In this document: positions 9,591-20,540 of the stretch, one piece after another
Position numbering within the stretch: the first letter of the stretch is position 1
Layout: each line of letters starts with the position of its first letter
Assembly (NCBI GenBank): GCA_032718475.1
Contig: JAUCBJ010006842.1
Coordinates: 1 to 64,000, forward strand
Length of the DNA stretch: 64,000 bases
Direction: 5' to 3'
Origin: Nemertoderma westbladi
Taxonomy: Eukaryota; Xenacoelomorpha; Nemertodermatida; Nemertodermatidae
Position numbers and translations under genes: made by a program
Notes under the pieces: generated by a model
The model's database searches: none
What the model was told of the DNA's origin: nothing
Seen by the model: only the letters and a program-made list of their open reading frames with translations

Positions 9591-9834
9591 CTTCGTATTG
9601 CGTCATGTGTGAATTATATATATGTGATTATACTGTATATAATATACCTTATGCAAGTGTATCAAAGGTTACAGAAATAAATAACGATTCCAAAACCGTT
9701 TCATTTTTGAAAATCTGATGAGCCGTTCATTTGATATGCCATGAGACGTAATGGTGTGAAATTTGAATTTTGGTTTGAATTTTACCCGGTTCTGGGGTGT
9801 AAATTGTCTCTGTTTCCCGTACTGAAGGGTTTAA
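9591..9834 (+). mobile_element. piggyBac 3' region and right end with TTAA target
   Basis: Non-coding AT-rich sequence follows the stop and ends ...CCGTACTGAAGGGT at 9830, directly followed by TTAA (9831-9834), the invariant piggyBac target. The TTAA begins a 48-bp match to an RTE LINE (see next), so the boundary is fixed to the base. A matching left end (TTAA followed by ACCCTTCAG) was not found upstream. Confidence 0.7.
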
Positions 9835-9878
9835 CTGCATTCTTGGCTGCTGTAGTCTGTTTGAGTCGGGACTCTTTC
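9831..9878 (-). mobile_element. RTE-like LINE fragment at the piggyBac insertion site
   Basis: The 48 bp from TTAACTGCATTCTTGG to GACTCTTTC match 32506-32553 of the large LINE copy with two mismatches. The LINE copy there reads ...CAGCC before TTAA, which is the empty-site sequence. The rest of this LINE is missing on both sides. Confidence 0.75.
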
Positions 9879-11264
9879 GGTAATTCCACTGGCCTCTAGT
9901 GGCCGGACCTCCGCATTGCTAATGTAATCCATAGTGGGGGTTGGGGGGTGCTTTTTTGACGAGTCAGCTCTCGGGGCAAATACCACACCCTGGTTTGCCA
10001 TTCCACAGGGTGGGTGTCGCAATGGAGTCAGATATGAGGCCCATCACCCATATCTACTCTGGCGCACATGACCCACCATTGGCTGTTGCAGCTCATCTGC
10101 TGGGTCATGCCCTGTACCCCTGCTGTGCAGGTCGCAGTGAAGTGCACTCAGAGTGGACATGAGAACACTCTACTCCTGACCAGCCATTGGTAGATCACCA
10201 TCTGCCTGGTCAGGCCATATACCCCTGCAGCCAAGTATATGGGTCCTTAATCCAGGACCAAGGGCGTCCTTATCCCAGAACGAAGGGGGTCCTAGTTACA
10301 GGACCAGATTTACCCTAGTAAGAGGGTCTATGCAGCTACAGGTGGCACATCCTTTATGCTGCATGGAGGTGGCAAGTTTTCTTGATCAATGACCTAGAAT
10401 ACCTGACCTGACCACATTAATCGATACAATACAACAGAACATACAGCTATTCACACTCAGTCGATGATGATGAACCAACAAATATTTATTTATTATTAAA
10501 TACAGATAAAATTTAATATTTAATTAATTTTGAACGTTTGGCCGGCCAGGCCCTGAGACTTCTGTCTTCCTCCGGGAATTAGGGAACCGCCTACACTTCA
10601 TCACACACCAACCCCGATCCCATCAGCTTATGTTGCAGCGGTTGCTAATCGCCATTATCAAAGGCAACGCGGCCTCAGTCATGGCTACCTCAGTCCCATC
10701 CGCAGGAGGTCTCTTTGACGTGGTTGTGTAGTGCGGTAGTGTTGGTGTATCGCAACTCGGACCAACCAGGGTGTAGGGTATACGGATAAATCTAGAAAGC
10801 CTTAATTTTATTAATTATTATCTGCCTCACAGTACTGTAGCAGTCAAATTGGGTGGTGGGATTATTTCTAAGTAATTTTAATTTTTGTTTAATTTATCAA
10901 TTAAATATTAGTAGAATATATTATATTATTTATTTAATTAATTTAAATATAATAATGAAGAATGGTGGCCAATGCACAGGACCAGGACACAAATCCGGGA
11001 AGTGTTCACGATTGTCACCACACCAAAGTAATTATAAATCTGTTTCCTCAGCTCATCCTTGAGCGTCGCCGCTGTGGAACAGCACTGACGTTCCCAATCG
11101 CAGTCTTCAGGTAGCTGCCAGGAAATTAAAAATTATCATAAAATTAATAATCATTATCAGGGTTACTTCACTGATAGGTTTGAGAAGTTCAACAACCTAA
11201 AATAAAATACATAAATCACTTTATACAAAAAATATTGAAAGAACATCGTGGGTAATGCGGGGGA
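9879..11264. other. no gene seen; moderately GC-rich, repeat-like
   Basis: 9900-10400 contains repeated phrases (CCTGGTCAGG, AGGACCA, ATATACCCCTGCAG) that look like an uncharacterised interspersed repeat. 10550-11120 has islands with short open stretches but no domain. No RNA gene seen. Confidence 0.4.
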
Positions 11265-12192
11265 AGGGTATAGAAAGATATAGGGAAAGGCAGACTCCCG
11301 CAAACATAAGGTAAAAAGAGCAGTTACAAGATTTCTGCCTCTAATAGAGGCCTACTTCAGGTAATTATAATAAAAATTACGATATTACAGCAGTAGCATG
11401 ACAGGCAGGGCAGACTAATTTGAGCCAATTATTTTGAATAAACCGCCAAAATGAGATACTAAAGATTACAAATTCAGCAACTACTAAAGAGCACAAAGTA
11501 AGGTGTAGGACAAAAATTAAATATAATTACAGGCCTTCAAGCAGGAAAAGTAGTAAACCCAGCATGTTAGATGTACCGGTAGCACCAAAAATCATATATT
11601 GAATACAAATAATAATATAAATATATATAATAATAGTTTATCAATGCAATAAAGTAAATCACATACAGCCAAATTACATAATATTAAATTAAAACGTTAC
11701 ACCGGTAATAACAAAAATAGATTCAATATTTGTACATAATGTATGATAAAAGGCCTAGCATATATATAATAATAATAATATTATAATAATATAATAATAT
11801 TATATAATAATATGATATAATAATATAATAATATTATATAAAAATATAAATAATAGACAATTATATCCGACGCACAGGCAAATGAATGGACAATTGAGTC
11901 GACACTGACTCAGAAGCAAACATGTTAGTAAACATTAAATATAAATCTAGAATCTAATATTTGATATAAATCTCAAATATTTGACATAAGATTGATTCAA
12001 ATTCATCCTACACGAAGGCAAATAATCCATAAACCCATAAACAAACATGTCAGTAAAACATTAAATAAGAATCTAGAATCTAATAAAGAGAACAGGACAA
12101 AAATACTTAACTGAAGAAAGCATCTATTAGAGGCAGAAAGCTTCTAACTGCTCTCTTTCCCCATACTGTATCTTTCTATACCACAAATGTTG
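11265..12192. mobile_element. ~0.93-kb element with long degenerate inverted ends
   Basis: The left end (11268-11365) and the reverse complement of the right end (12105-12180) share GGTATAGAAAGATA, GGGAAAG, AGAGCAGTTA and TTCTGCCTCTAATAGA in the same order. The interior is very AT-rich and carries a direct repeat ACATGT(T/C)AGTAAA...TCTAGAATCTAAT at about 11918-11965 and 12043-12082. There is no coding capacity, so it is probably a non-autonomous transposon. Confidence 0.5.
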
Positions 12193-12261
12193 TGTGTCAC
12201 GATACTCACATTTTTTGAATTAAAACTGGATGTTTTCACTTTAATTATTATCTTACAGAAG

Positions 12262-12335
12262 AGGGGGGTGTGGGGTAAAATGGGCCATTGGGAAAAATGG
12301 GCTACGAGATGGAAAAAATGGGCCATTGGTTAAAA
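12262..12335. repeat. AAAATGGGCCATTGG repeat
   Basis: The word recurs at about 12277 and 12316 with an intermediate AAAAATGGGCTAC copy, some 280 bp upstream of the pogo pseudogene. It may belong to that transposon's left end; no inverted partner was found downstream. Confidence 0.35.
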
Positions 12336-12613
12336 AAAAAGTAACTAAAGTCAGCTACAGCCAGCTGAATACAGGAATAAGGTTGGCCTATGCTGTCTGG
12401 CTGTCTGTGTCAATGGATGGCGATCGTAGGCCTAGCAAGTGGCAAACCAGGAAGTCAAAATATTTTATAGGCCTGTACTGTGTCAAGCAAGTATCTACAC
12501 ACTGATTGATTAGTTGGTTGTCAGTTAGGCCTCGTGGGTTGAACTTATATTGATTTATTAATATTTATTATGTATTAACTTGGTTGCTATTGAAATATTA
12601 TTCTGGCTCTGAA

Positions 12614-13850
12614 ATGCCACGAAGGTATCTTAAAATGCGTTCCAGAACCTTGACTGAAAACGATCTACAGAAGGCGCTATCACAAGTTTACAAATAAAAC
12701 GGAGTCTGTAAATGGAGCATCAAAGAAGTACAATATTCCATGGTTGATGCTGCAACACTGGGTAGGGATGAGTAATAATACTGGTCAGTTGTGCCTTGGA
12801 AATTAGGCAGTGGGAGATACACATGGCTTTCCAAAGATGAAGACGAATACTTGGTGATAGCGATTGAGACATGTGGTGAGTTTGGCTGGCTTATGGATGG
12901 CGCTACTGTGAGATATGCAGTTTAAAAATACCTTAAATTGGAAGAAATTGGATCAACTGAACCTGGGAGAGTGGCTCTTAGGTTTACGGAGGTGATGGAG
13001 TCATCGTTTTACTGTTAAAAAGCCAGAGTGGATTATATTGGCTCATACAATGGCACTGACACCCGAAACATTGCATTTGTTCTTCCAACTTGTGGGTGAA
13101 GTTTACGCTGAACTGAAGATTTACAAGACATCTATGGGTGCACATATATGGAACTGTGATGAAACTGGGGCCAGATACTGATCCTTTGAAAGATCGAGTC
13201 TTTTATCCCAGGGGAAAATATAAAGCATAAGAAAGAAAAACATTATCTACAACCAACAGAAGGTAAAACAATGTATACTGTTTTGTTTGCTTACAGTGCA
13301 TCTGGAGAATATCTACCACCATATATTGTCTTCAAAGGGAGTCAGATGTGGTTGATGTGGGTGTTGGATGGTCCAGAGAATTGCCAGTTTTACAATATAA
13401 ATTCCGGCTCGATGGAAGGATATGTGTTTGAGGCATGGTTTGTCTCTTGTTTCATACCTGGTGTAGCTCATGTTCCAAGGTCCATTATTCTCTTTCTGGA
13501 TGGACATAACTCTCACCTTACATTTACTGCAGCCATTAAGACGAAAGAGAATAGTATCCATATTATCTGTCTTCCACCTCACACGTTGCATGCCTTAAAG
13601 CCTCTCGATGTAGGTGTGTTTGGGTCAACTAAGTATCACTGGCGAAAAAATATGTCCCAATTCTTCAGAGAGAGTCGTCATATCAGTATAAATAAGCCAT
13701 GCTTCCCCCCACTTCTGAAGCAACTCACTGAAGCAACTCACATCAGTTTTCTTCAAGCCACATCATTCTATTGCTGGATTTACAAAGAGTGGTCTCTATC
13801 CCCTGAACAAAGATGCAGTTCCAAAGGATAAGATTGTCATTAGTACTCTC
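12614..13850 (+). pseudogene. pogo/Tigger-type (DDE_1) transposase, degenerate
   Basis: A decayed Tc1/mariner-superfamily transposase. At 12614 an ATG opens MPRRYLKMR followed by a Psq-like helix-turn-helix stretch broken by a stop. A CENP-B-type DNA-binding segment follows (LSKDEDEYLVIAIETCGEFG, about 12830-12890). The catalytic triad is readable: D in WNCDETG (13158), D in LFLDGHNSHL (13499) and D in KPLDVGVFG (13607). The last 560 bp (13271-13831) are one open frame; the upstream part needs several frame changes and contains stops, so it is inactive. The C-terminal tail after about 13760 diverges. Terminal inverted repeats were not identified. Confidence 0.85.
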
Positions 13851-13931
13851 GTTACTGCCATTCCCACTCCACCTATACAGCTAGAGGTTACTGACACAGT
13901 CTTGCAACACTGTACTAGACCTACTCTACTA

Positions 13932-14503
13932 GTGTAATATGTAATGGTAATCAAGGAATGAATGTATGACTAGGTAGTTTTGATTCACCTTGTCCTGACT
14001 CAGTAATGCTGAACTATGAAATGGTATGTACATACATTAACATTATGATACTCTGGTATTGTCCTGAACACACATAGAACAGTCCTTGTACTACACAACC
14101 AGCCTTACTGGACCTCCAATATGTATGGACTAGAATACAGATACTGGGGTAGGCCTACATTTTCTGTATTGCTGCTATGATGACAAATGTTACTCTGGTG
14201 TTTGATCAAAATATTGGCTGTTAAATTTGCGTTGTTTTGACATTACTCTGTAATGTTTTTTCCTAATGTGAAATAAATGAAAAGATCAATGTTAAAAAAA
14301 TGTTACCTAAATGTGAGGACAAACATTATAGTCAATATGTTTTATATTTGTTAAGTTCTAACATTTTAAGAACATGGCTTCAGATATCAGATCATGTTTT
14401 TAAAGGTACATAAAATTAACATACTGGCCTTATGAACCCAAGATACTGAGTTAGATGGGATTGGTTAATTTTAAAATTCGTGGTAATTTCGGAATTTTCC
14501 ATA
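13932..14503. other. no gene seen
   Basis: AT-rich; an AATAAATGAAAAG word at 14271 could be a polyadenylation signal for the pogo element. Nothing else is recognisable. Confidence 0.4.
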
Positions 14504-14893
14504 CTAAATGGAATAGGTATCAACAATAGGATCATTCAGGTTTCCAAGGTCTGCATGTCCTGCTGCCTGTCTTGTCCCTATTCTGACTGCATAACTATCA
14601 CTAACTGAATGCAGTTGGCTCTGCAATAGGCCGAGCCGATTGGCCAAATTCTGTATTGCTGAAATGAAGAACTTAACATTATTGTCATAGCTGAATTTTC
14701 CTACCGTCAGTACCAAAAGTGTGCTGACTGTTTTGCTTCCCTTTCCACTTTCTAGTACTGCAGTACCGGTCTGCAATACTGACTGGATAGACTGACCAAA
14801 TGCGCTCCCTCCAGACAGCCATAACATAAAATCAGAAAATGCGCTCCAGCCAGCCATAGCCAGCACAAGCGCAAATGTAAAATCTGTGGGCAT
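14504..14893 (-). CDS. unrecognised 129-residue open frame
   Basis: An ATG-initiated minus-strand frame rich in Ser, Leu, Ala and Gly, with a hydrophobic start (residues 4-27) and a stretch of IQNLANRLGLLQSQLHS that could form a short coiled coil. No family is recognised, and there is no splice or transposon context that settles it. Composition is more coding-like than its neighbours, so it may be a fragment of a mobile-element accessory protein. Low confidence. Confidence 0.25.
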   Translation of the reverse strand: MPTDFTFALVLAMAGWSAFSDFMLWLSGGSAFGQSIQSVLQTGTAVLESGKGSKTVSTLLVLTVGKFSYDNNVKFFISAIQNLANRLGLLQSQLHSVSDSYAVRIGTRQAAGHADLGNLNDPIVDTYSI

Positions 14894-15218
14894 ATGATTT
14901 TATGCACTTGGCACTGTGTTCGGTGCAGAATATAAGACTATTCAATAGGGCTTGGAAGGACCAGCCAGGGCACAGGGCTGCAGGGTGCATCTCTGCCTTG
15001 CATCCTCAAGTGGTAGCTAAATGAGTACTGGAATTTATAAAAAGAGTTTAAATTTCAATTCAGTTGAAAATATAACTTCTCCCCAAATCGATGTAGCTTT
15101 GAAGTCTACAACCCCTGTTTTATTCAATTTATTCCTGTTTTTTTCATTCATTATTATTTTTATTATTCAATTTAAACAATCTATTTAATTCCATTTGATA
15201 TCGCAGTAATACTGTAAT

Positions 15219-15999
15219 ATGAATCGCATTCGTTATGCTGGAAACAGTTCTAGGACTAAGAGACGTAAAATTTCAGAAATGGTTCATGAAGTGATCTCTG
15301 ATGTTGGCCTAAGTAGCACCAGTATTTGTACATTTGAACCGGAAGTAGACTGTGGCCATGATGAAGTTGACACATTTGTACTGGGGGCTGGTGATGATGA
15401 TGACACATTTATGCCAGTGGTGGGCTGGTGATGATGATGGCACATTTGTACCAGTATTGGATGGTGGTTATGATGATGATGATGACAATCATTATTCTAA
15501 TGTGGAAACTATAACGAGTATAGCATAATCTGAAAGTAACAACTGTGCTTTTTTCTCAGATTCTGATATCGATTCGGATTCCGATAATAGAAATACCTTT
15601 CTTGGTGATATCCGTAGTTGGGCCTCCAATTGTAATATACATCATGAATCTATTAACAAACTTTTAGGCATATTGCACTCACATTGTCCCAATGAATCGA
15701 AAAGATGCTCGGACACTCTTTCATACCCCAAATGTTTAATCTTCAAAGGTAATGGTCATTGATGCCAGAGGAGGGGGATAATATCATTTTGGCCTGCAGT
15801 CCAAACTTCAAAAGGCATGTTTGGAGGTTAACGACATTTGACGAAATGTTAAGCAAGCTGGTAAACTCGAATTGATTGTAAATATTGATGGAATCCTGTT
15901 GTTTAAGAGCAGCATCCAACAATTTTGTCTGCTTGATTTATATAAGGTAGCCAAACAATTGCTGATTATTCTGGTTGGCCATAATTTAACCATTTAACA
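15219..15999 (+). pseudogene. transposon-encoded protein of the LRxWA...NIDGxPLFKSS type, degenerate
   Basis: An ATG frame (15219-15431) with an N-terminal basic segment (SSRTKRRKISEMVHEV) and an Asp-rich repeat continues in a shifted frame with DSDIDSDSDN, then RSWASNCNIHHESINKLLGI (about 15610-15670), and in further frames a weak YHFGLQSKLQKACLEV and VNIDGILLFKSSIQQF (about 15880-15925). I recall this order of motifs (acidic start, LRxWA helix, FGL, then NIDG-PLFKSS) from a repeated, poorly characterised transposon protein family of invertebrates, often without a formal name. Several frameshifts and stops make it a pseudogene. Function in the family is presumed transposition. Confidence 0.5.
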
Positions 16000-16194
16000 A
16001 TGCATAAAACGTTTTAGAGAAATTAGTGATAAAAAAATGTAGGGTTCATTAAATTGGCCATATTTTGAAAAGTTGTGAACGAAATTATTTATTTTTTGTG
16101 CCGCCGTAAAGCTGAGATATTGTTTAAGACAAAGCGAATATGATTACTCGCATAGATTACCAACAAAGTACAAATAAAATAACCTGGATAAGTG

Positions 16195-16612
16195 GGCAAA
16201 TCCAAACGTCCGACACCAAACGTCCGACACCATTTCAATTCCAATCAAACTACAAAAACTGTATGTTAGATTTAGGATATTACAAATGTTGGATTAATAA
16301 TAGGTAGCCAAATAGTTGCTGATCACTGTGGTTTGCCAAAATTTGCAAAAGCTCTCATCGGCACTGTTACACAAATGTTTGAATTTTTAGCCAAAAATTA
16401 CTGTCCCAAAACTCAAACGTCCGACACCCACTTTTAAAACTCGAATTTCTAGAACTCCAGTAGTTTTCAGTGGACTCATTATGTGTTCTCATATAGAGCT
16501 TCGAATTGGGGTAGTATAAGCATTACTCTGATTGACCTTGAATTAACAACTTCCTACAAATAGTAAAAAACAACTGAAAATTTGGGTTTGCCCCAACATC
16601 CGACACCATGGA
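16195..16612. repeat. dispersed CGTCCGACACC motifs
   Basis: CAAACGTCCGACACC occurs at 16201 and in direct tandem at 16217, again at 16416, and as CAACATCCGACACC at 16598. A partial copy of 15945-15980 (GGTAGCCAAA.AATTGCTGAT...) recurs at 16303-16337, so this stretch is a rearranged tail of the preceding transposon. Confidence 0.55.
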
Positions 16613-17285
16613 ATTGACCATATATATTAAATAAGGAGGAAACTAATGGGGGAACTACTATATGTACTTTGTCCGAATTGCAGCAAATGATATTTTTCCA
16701 TTATCAAATTCAAATTCTTTGTATATTCTCTACATATAATTTTGAAGGATATTTGATGAATCAGAATCGGAGAATGGAGAAAGAAATAATAGATCACCAA
16801 AATCATATACAATGTTGCAGACAATACCAGGAGATGATACAATAATTCATTCCGCAATGCCATTGGCGCCGTTACCACCAATCCCACCATTTTCGAATTC
16901 TGAATCACTAAATGTATATAGGTTGGTTAGGGTTAATTATTTAATTAATTGAATGAATATCAATGAATTATCAATAAGTTATCAATGAGTTAACTAACAG
17001 TGAAGCATGTCAGTATTTTGGCAGTCCAGATTTTTCCTTAAATATCAGAATATGTGAATCTGATTTAATGTAGCTTCCTTGTTAGCACATTTGATAAAAA
17101 ATATGTTCTTTCAATCTCAATTTCATATATTGTGACTCTTTCTCTGCTGCCTCCAAAAACACATGCAAACGAATCAACAATTTCAAATAATGTTGTCTAT
17201 GTCATTAAATAACATTTTAATAACATTTTTTAACAATACATTGTTTGCAGGGTATGTCTTCCTTTTTATTTTTAGTTTCAGATTG
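16613..17285. other. no gene seen
   Basis: AT-rich; the minus frame 16627-16908 shows no domain and biased Leu/Ile/Tyr content. Confidence 0.4.
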
Positions 17286-17528
17286 CTATTTACGAGCTTC
17301 CCTATATTCACATGGATGTTTATGGAACTGGTATCCAAATAGAGGTTCCGTACCTGTGCTTTTCACAGCTTTTCCCCTCGATATAGAGCATTGACAGTGT
17401 TTACATAAGGCATGTACCGGTTCGGAGTCAATCCCAGAGAAGCACTCCCATACAGCGGAAGTCCTGGAGCTGCTACTGGATGCACTATCAGTGGTCACAA
17501 TCGCACAGGTATCCAGCATTGAAGTCAT
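17286..17528 (-). pseudogene. BED-type zinc finger fragment (hAT transposase or ZBED-like)
   Basis: An 80-residue frame with a BED-finger pattern: SAVWECF (the aromatic pair of BED domains), then CKHCQCSISRG, the conserved TGTEPLFGYQFHKH and a terminal His. BED fingers bind DNA and usually form the N-terminus of hAT transposases or host proteins derived from them. It has its own ATG. The frame stops right after the finger and no hAT catalytic domain was found at lower coordinates, where a satellite does not start until the other side. It could be an exon or a relic. Zinc ligands are all present. Confidence 0.6.
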
Positions 17529-17773
17529 AATCTGATACTAATCCATAAATCAGCTACCTAACTGCCTAACAGTACTTCTGCAGTAGGCTAAATTATAAGT
17601 ATAAGTTTCAGAGCTCTTATAACAGTATAATCACTCAGTACTGCAGTACTGGTGGTAGTCAGATAAAAATATCATCAGTACTGCAGTAGGCTACTGCAGT
17701 ATGGTTACAGGTTATTAACCTAGGGTGTAGGCTGTAGAGTACGGTACAGACAGGGTTGCTTAGGCTGTTCAGT

Positions 17774-18970
17774 TTCATTATTTAGTTTCCGTTTGTCTTT
17801 AAATGTAAAGTGGTGGAAAATACATGGGCCCATGCCCTAAAAAATAAATTTAGGTTTATTATTTAGTTTCCGTTTGTCTTTAAATGTAAAGTGGTAGAAA
17901 ATATATGGGCCCATGCCCTACCTAAAAAATAAATTTAAGTTTATTATTTAGTTTCCGTTTGTCTTTAATTGTAAAGTGGTGGAAAATACATGGGCCCATG
18001 TCCTAAAAAAACAAATTTAGGTTTATTATTTAGTTTCAGTTTGTCTTTAAAAGTAAGGTGGTGGAAAATACAAGGGCTCATGTCCTAAAAAATAAATTTA
18101 GGTTTATTATTTAGTTTCCGTTTGTCTTTAAATGTAAAGTGGTGGAAAATACATGGGCCCTTGTCCTAAAAAATAAATTTAGGTTTATTATTTAGTTTCT
18201 GTTTGTCTTTAAATGTAAGTGGTGGAAAATACATGGGCCCATGCTCTAAAAATAAATTTAGGTTTATTATTTATTTTCTGTTTGTCTTTAAATGTAAGTG
18301 GTGGAAAATACATGGGCCCATGACCTAAAAAATAAATTTAGGTTTATTATTTAGTTTCCGTTTGTCTTTAAAAAAATGTAAAGTGGTGGAAAATACATGG
18401 GCCCATGTCCTAAAAAATAAATTTAGGTTTATTATTTAGTTTCCGTTTGTCTTTAAAAAAATGTAAAGTGGTGGAAAATACATGGGCCCATGCCCTAAAA
18501 AATAAATTTAGGTTTATTATTTAGTTTCCGTTTGTCTTTAAAAAAATGTAAAGTGGTGGAAAATACATGGGCCCATGTCCTAAAAAATAAATTTAGGTTT
18601 ATTATTTAGTTTCCGTTTGTCTTTAAATGTAAAGTGGTGGAAAATACATGGGCCCATGTCCTAAAAAAACAAATTTAGGTTTATTATTTAGTTTCTGTTT
18701 GTCTTCAAATGTGAAGTGGTGGAAAATACATGGGCCCTTGTCCTAAAAAATAAATTTAGGTTTATCATTTAGTTTCTGTTTGTCTTTAAATGTAAAGTGG
18801 TGGAAAATACATGGGCCCATGACATAAAAAATAAATTTAGGTTTATTTAGTTTCCGTTTGTCTTTAAATGTAAAGTGGTGGAAAATACATGGGCCCATGT
18901 ACTAAAAAATAAATTTAGGTTTATTATTTAGTTTCCGTTTATCTTTTAAGTGTAAAGTGGTGGAAAATAT
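17774..18970. repeat. satellite array, ~80-bp unit, about 15 copies
   Basis: The unit contains TTATTTAGTTTCCGTTTGTC, AATGTAAAGTGGTGGAAAAT and ACATGGGCCCATG, then CCTAAAAAATAAATTTAGG. Two palindromes sit in each unit (CATGGGCCCATG and CCTAAA...TTTAGG). Copies differ by a few substitutions; four neighbouring units share an extra AAAAA, showing local unit spread. Confidence 0.95.
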
Positions 18971-19125
18971 GTTTGAAAAAATTCTGAAACGCTAATATTA
19001 GTTCCAATTTTAACACTTCGAAATATCACCTTTTGGCAATTCACTAAAATGTCTTCAAAAAAATCAACTTCCTGACTTAAAATCACTTCATGGTTCAATA
19101 TAATTATTAATAATAATATATTAAA

Positions 19126-19629
19126 TTACTCGCACTGGGTACATATAACCCAATTTGAAGCAATTAAACCTTCCTCGTTTGAGTTATAATGCACTCTGCA
19201 AATATCGCACATATTGCCCACAGCAATATCGGCTCGGTTATCCACACCAGCATCCCGTTCCTTTGTTGGCGAAGGCGAGAAGTTCGTATTCGTTGGTTTT
19301 GAGACTGAAGTTCCTCGTACAGGTACCAGTATTAATTTAATTACGGCGGCGGGAACTTTTGCACCAGCAAAGGCGTCATCTTGGCCGTATACTATTACAC
19401 TCATTTTTTCCCCTGTAGCCACCTCAAAATCACAGCAGATGGTTTCTAATTGTCGTTTTTTTTTTGTAAAGGTAGCTCCACAGTTTCTGTTTTTGAAGTT
19501 TAGATGTAGGGTGTTTAACCCGTTTACTCGTTGGAAGATTTGGAGTTGCCGGTACTGGTACCGGTATTTTGATAACATCAGAGGAATTCGGATGGTTATC
19601 GAAATTCGAACTTCTATAATTATCTCCAC
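19126..19629 (-). pseudogene. C-terminal zinc-motif remnant of a transposase (pogo/DDE_1-like?)
   Basis: A 167-residue minus frame. The last 30 residues hold CDICRVHYNSNEEGLIASNW and then CTQCE, a C-x2-C...W...C-x2-C pattern like the C-terminal zinc-binding end of many DDE_1 transposases. Just upstream a Pro/Ser/Thr linker (VSKPTNTNFSPSPTKERD) and a segment with FEVATGEKMSVIVYGQDD fit a transposon tail. The DDE core is absent. The plus frame 19214-19660 is the antisense shadow. Alternative: an exon of a cellular zinc protein. Confidence 0.35.
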
Positions 19630-19660
19630 TAATCAGCTATATCGTGGCATATATCCATAA

Positions 19661-20540
19661 TTCAGTATTTCTTCAGCATTAGTAAATACAGTAGTCCTAT
19701 TCAACAATTAAGTAATGATGTGATCAAAATGTAGCTTTCTACATACTCTGTACCTACCAACACTCTGGAACTATAAAGCTGCATCAAGTAGGCCTACTGG
19801 CCGCCTGTGGTACAGTAAGATACGGTACCATATATAGCTACCGATTTTATTTTATTGTCTTGAAATCTCAGAATAAGTGTTTCTGCTTAGGTAATGTTGT
19901 AAATAACCTCACGAAGTTAACTGTACTCGCCCTGTTAAGTTAGTTTTTCTTATTTAATTTGATGTTAAATCACTATCCTAACTAAGAGAATATGTAACTG
20001 ACCTACAGTAGCTAGGATAGTTTACTCACTGATTGTACCGAGCTCTCAGAATGGATCATAGTATACGTTTTAGTGTTCCTTTGTAAAATTGGACTTTGTA
20101 CATAGCTCAAGCATGAAAATGACATCTACTTTATTCTGATTATTCTTTATTATGTACATTCTTGCGTAAAATGCAATTTCTGATTTATCGCAAATATCCC
20201 AGTGGGGTTAGATGTACTGCCTCGTCTAAGCGATTTTTTCAATTTTAACCAATTTCACCACTGACTCCGCCAATATATTAATCCTTACTGCCTCATGGGC
20301 GTGGGAAATCAAGGGGTGTGAGTACCTGATAGCTCATGGAGGCAGCGTGAGAGAGCAGCGCATGCAGCAGCTGAGGCCGAATAGGCAGAAGGTGCTAGTG
20401 CTAGCAGCTGCAATGCAGAGCTCAACCCAGGCCACCTATCCTTGCCAGGAGGAATGTCTGGCTCCACGCCGAGTTCGTTATTACTGTGTTCGCAATCTCC
20501 TTGAGGGCTTCGCATTGAGTTTGGTCATATTCAGGAGTTC
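19661..20540. other. no gene recognised
   Basis: 20309-20547 is a GC-richer island open on both strands (Ala/Ser/Leu-rich), without a domain. The rest is AT-rich. Confidence 0.35.
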
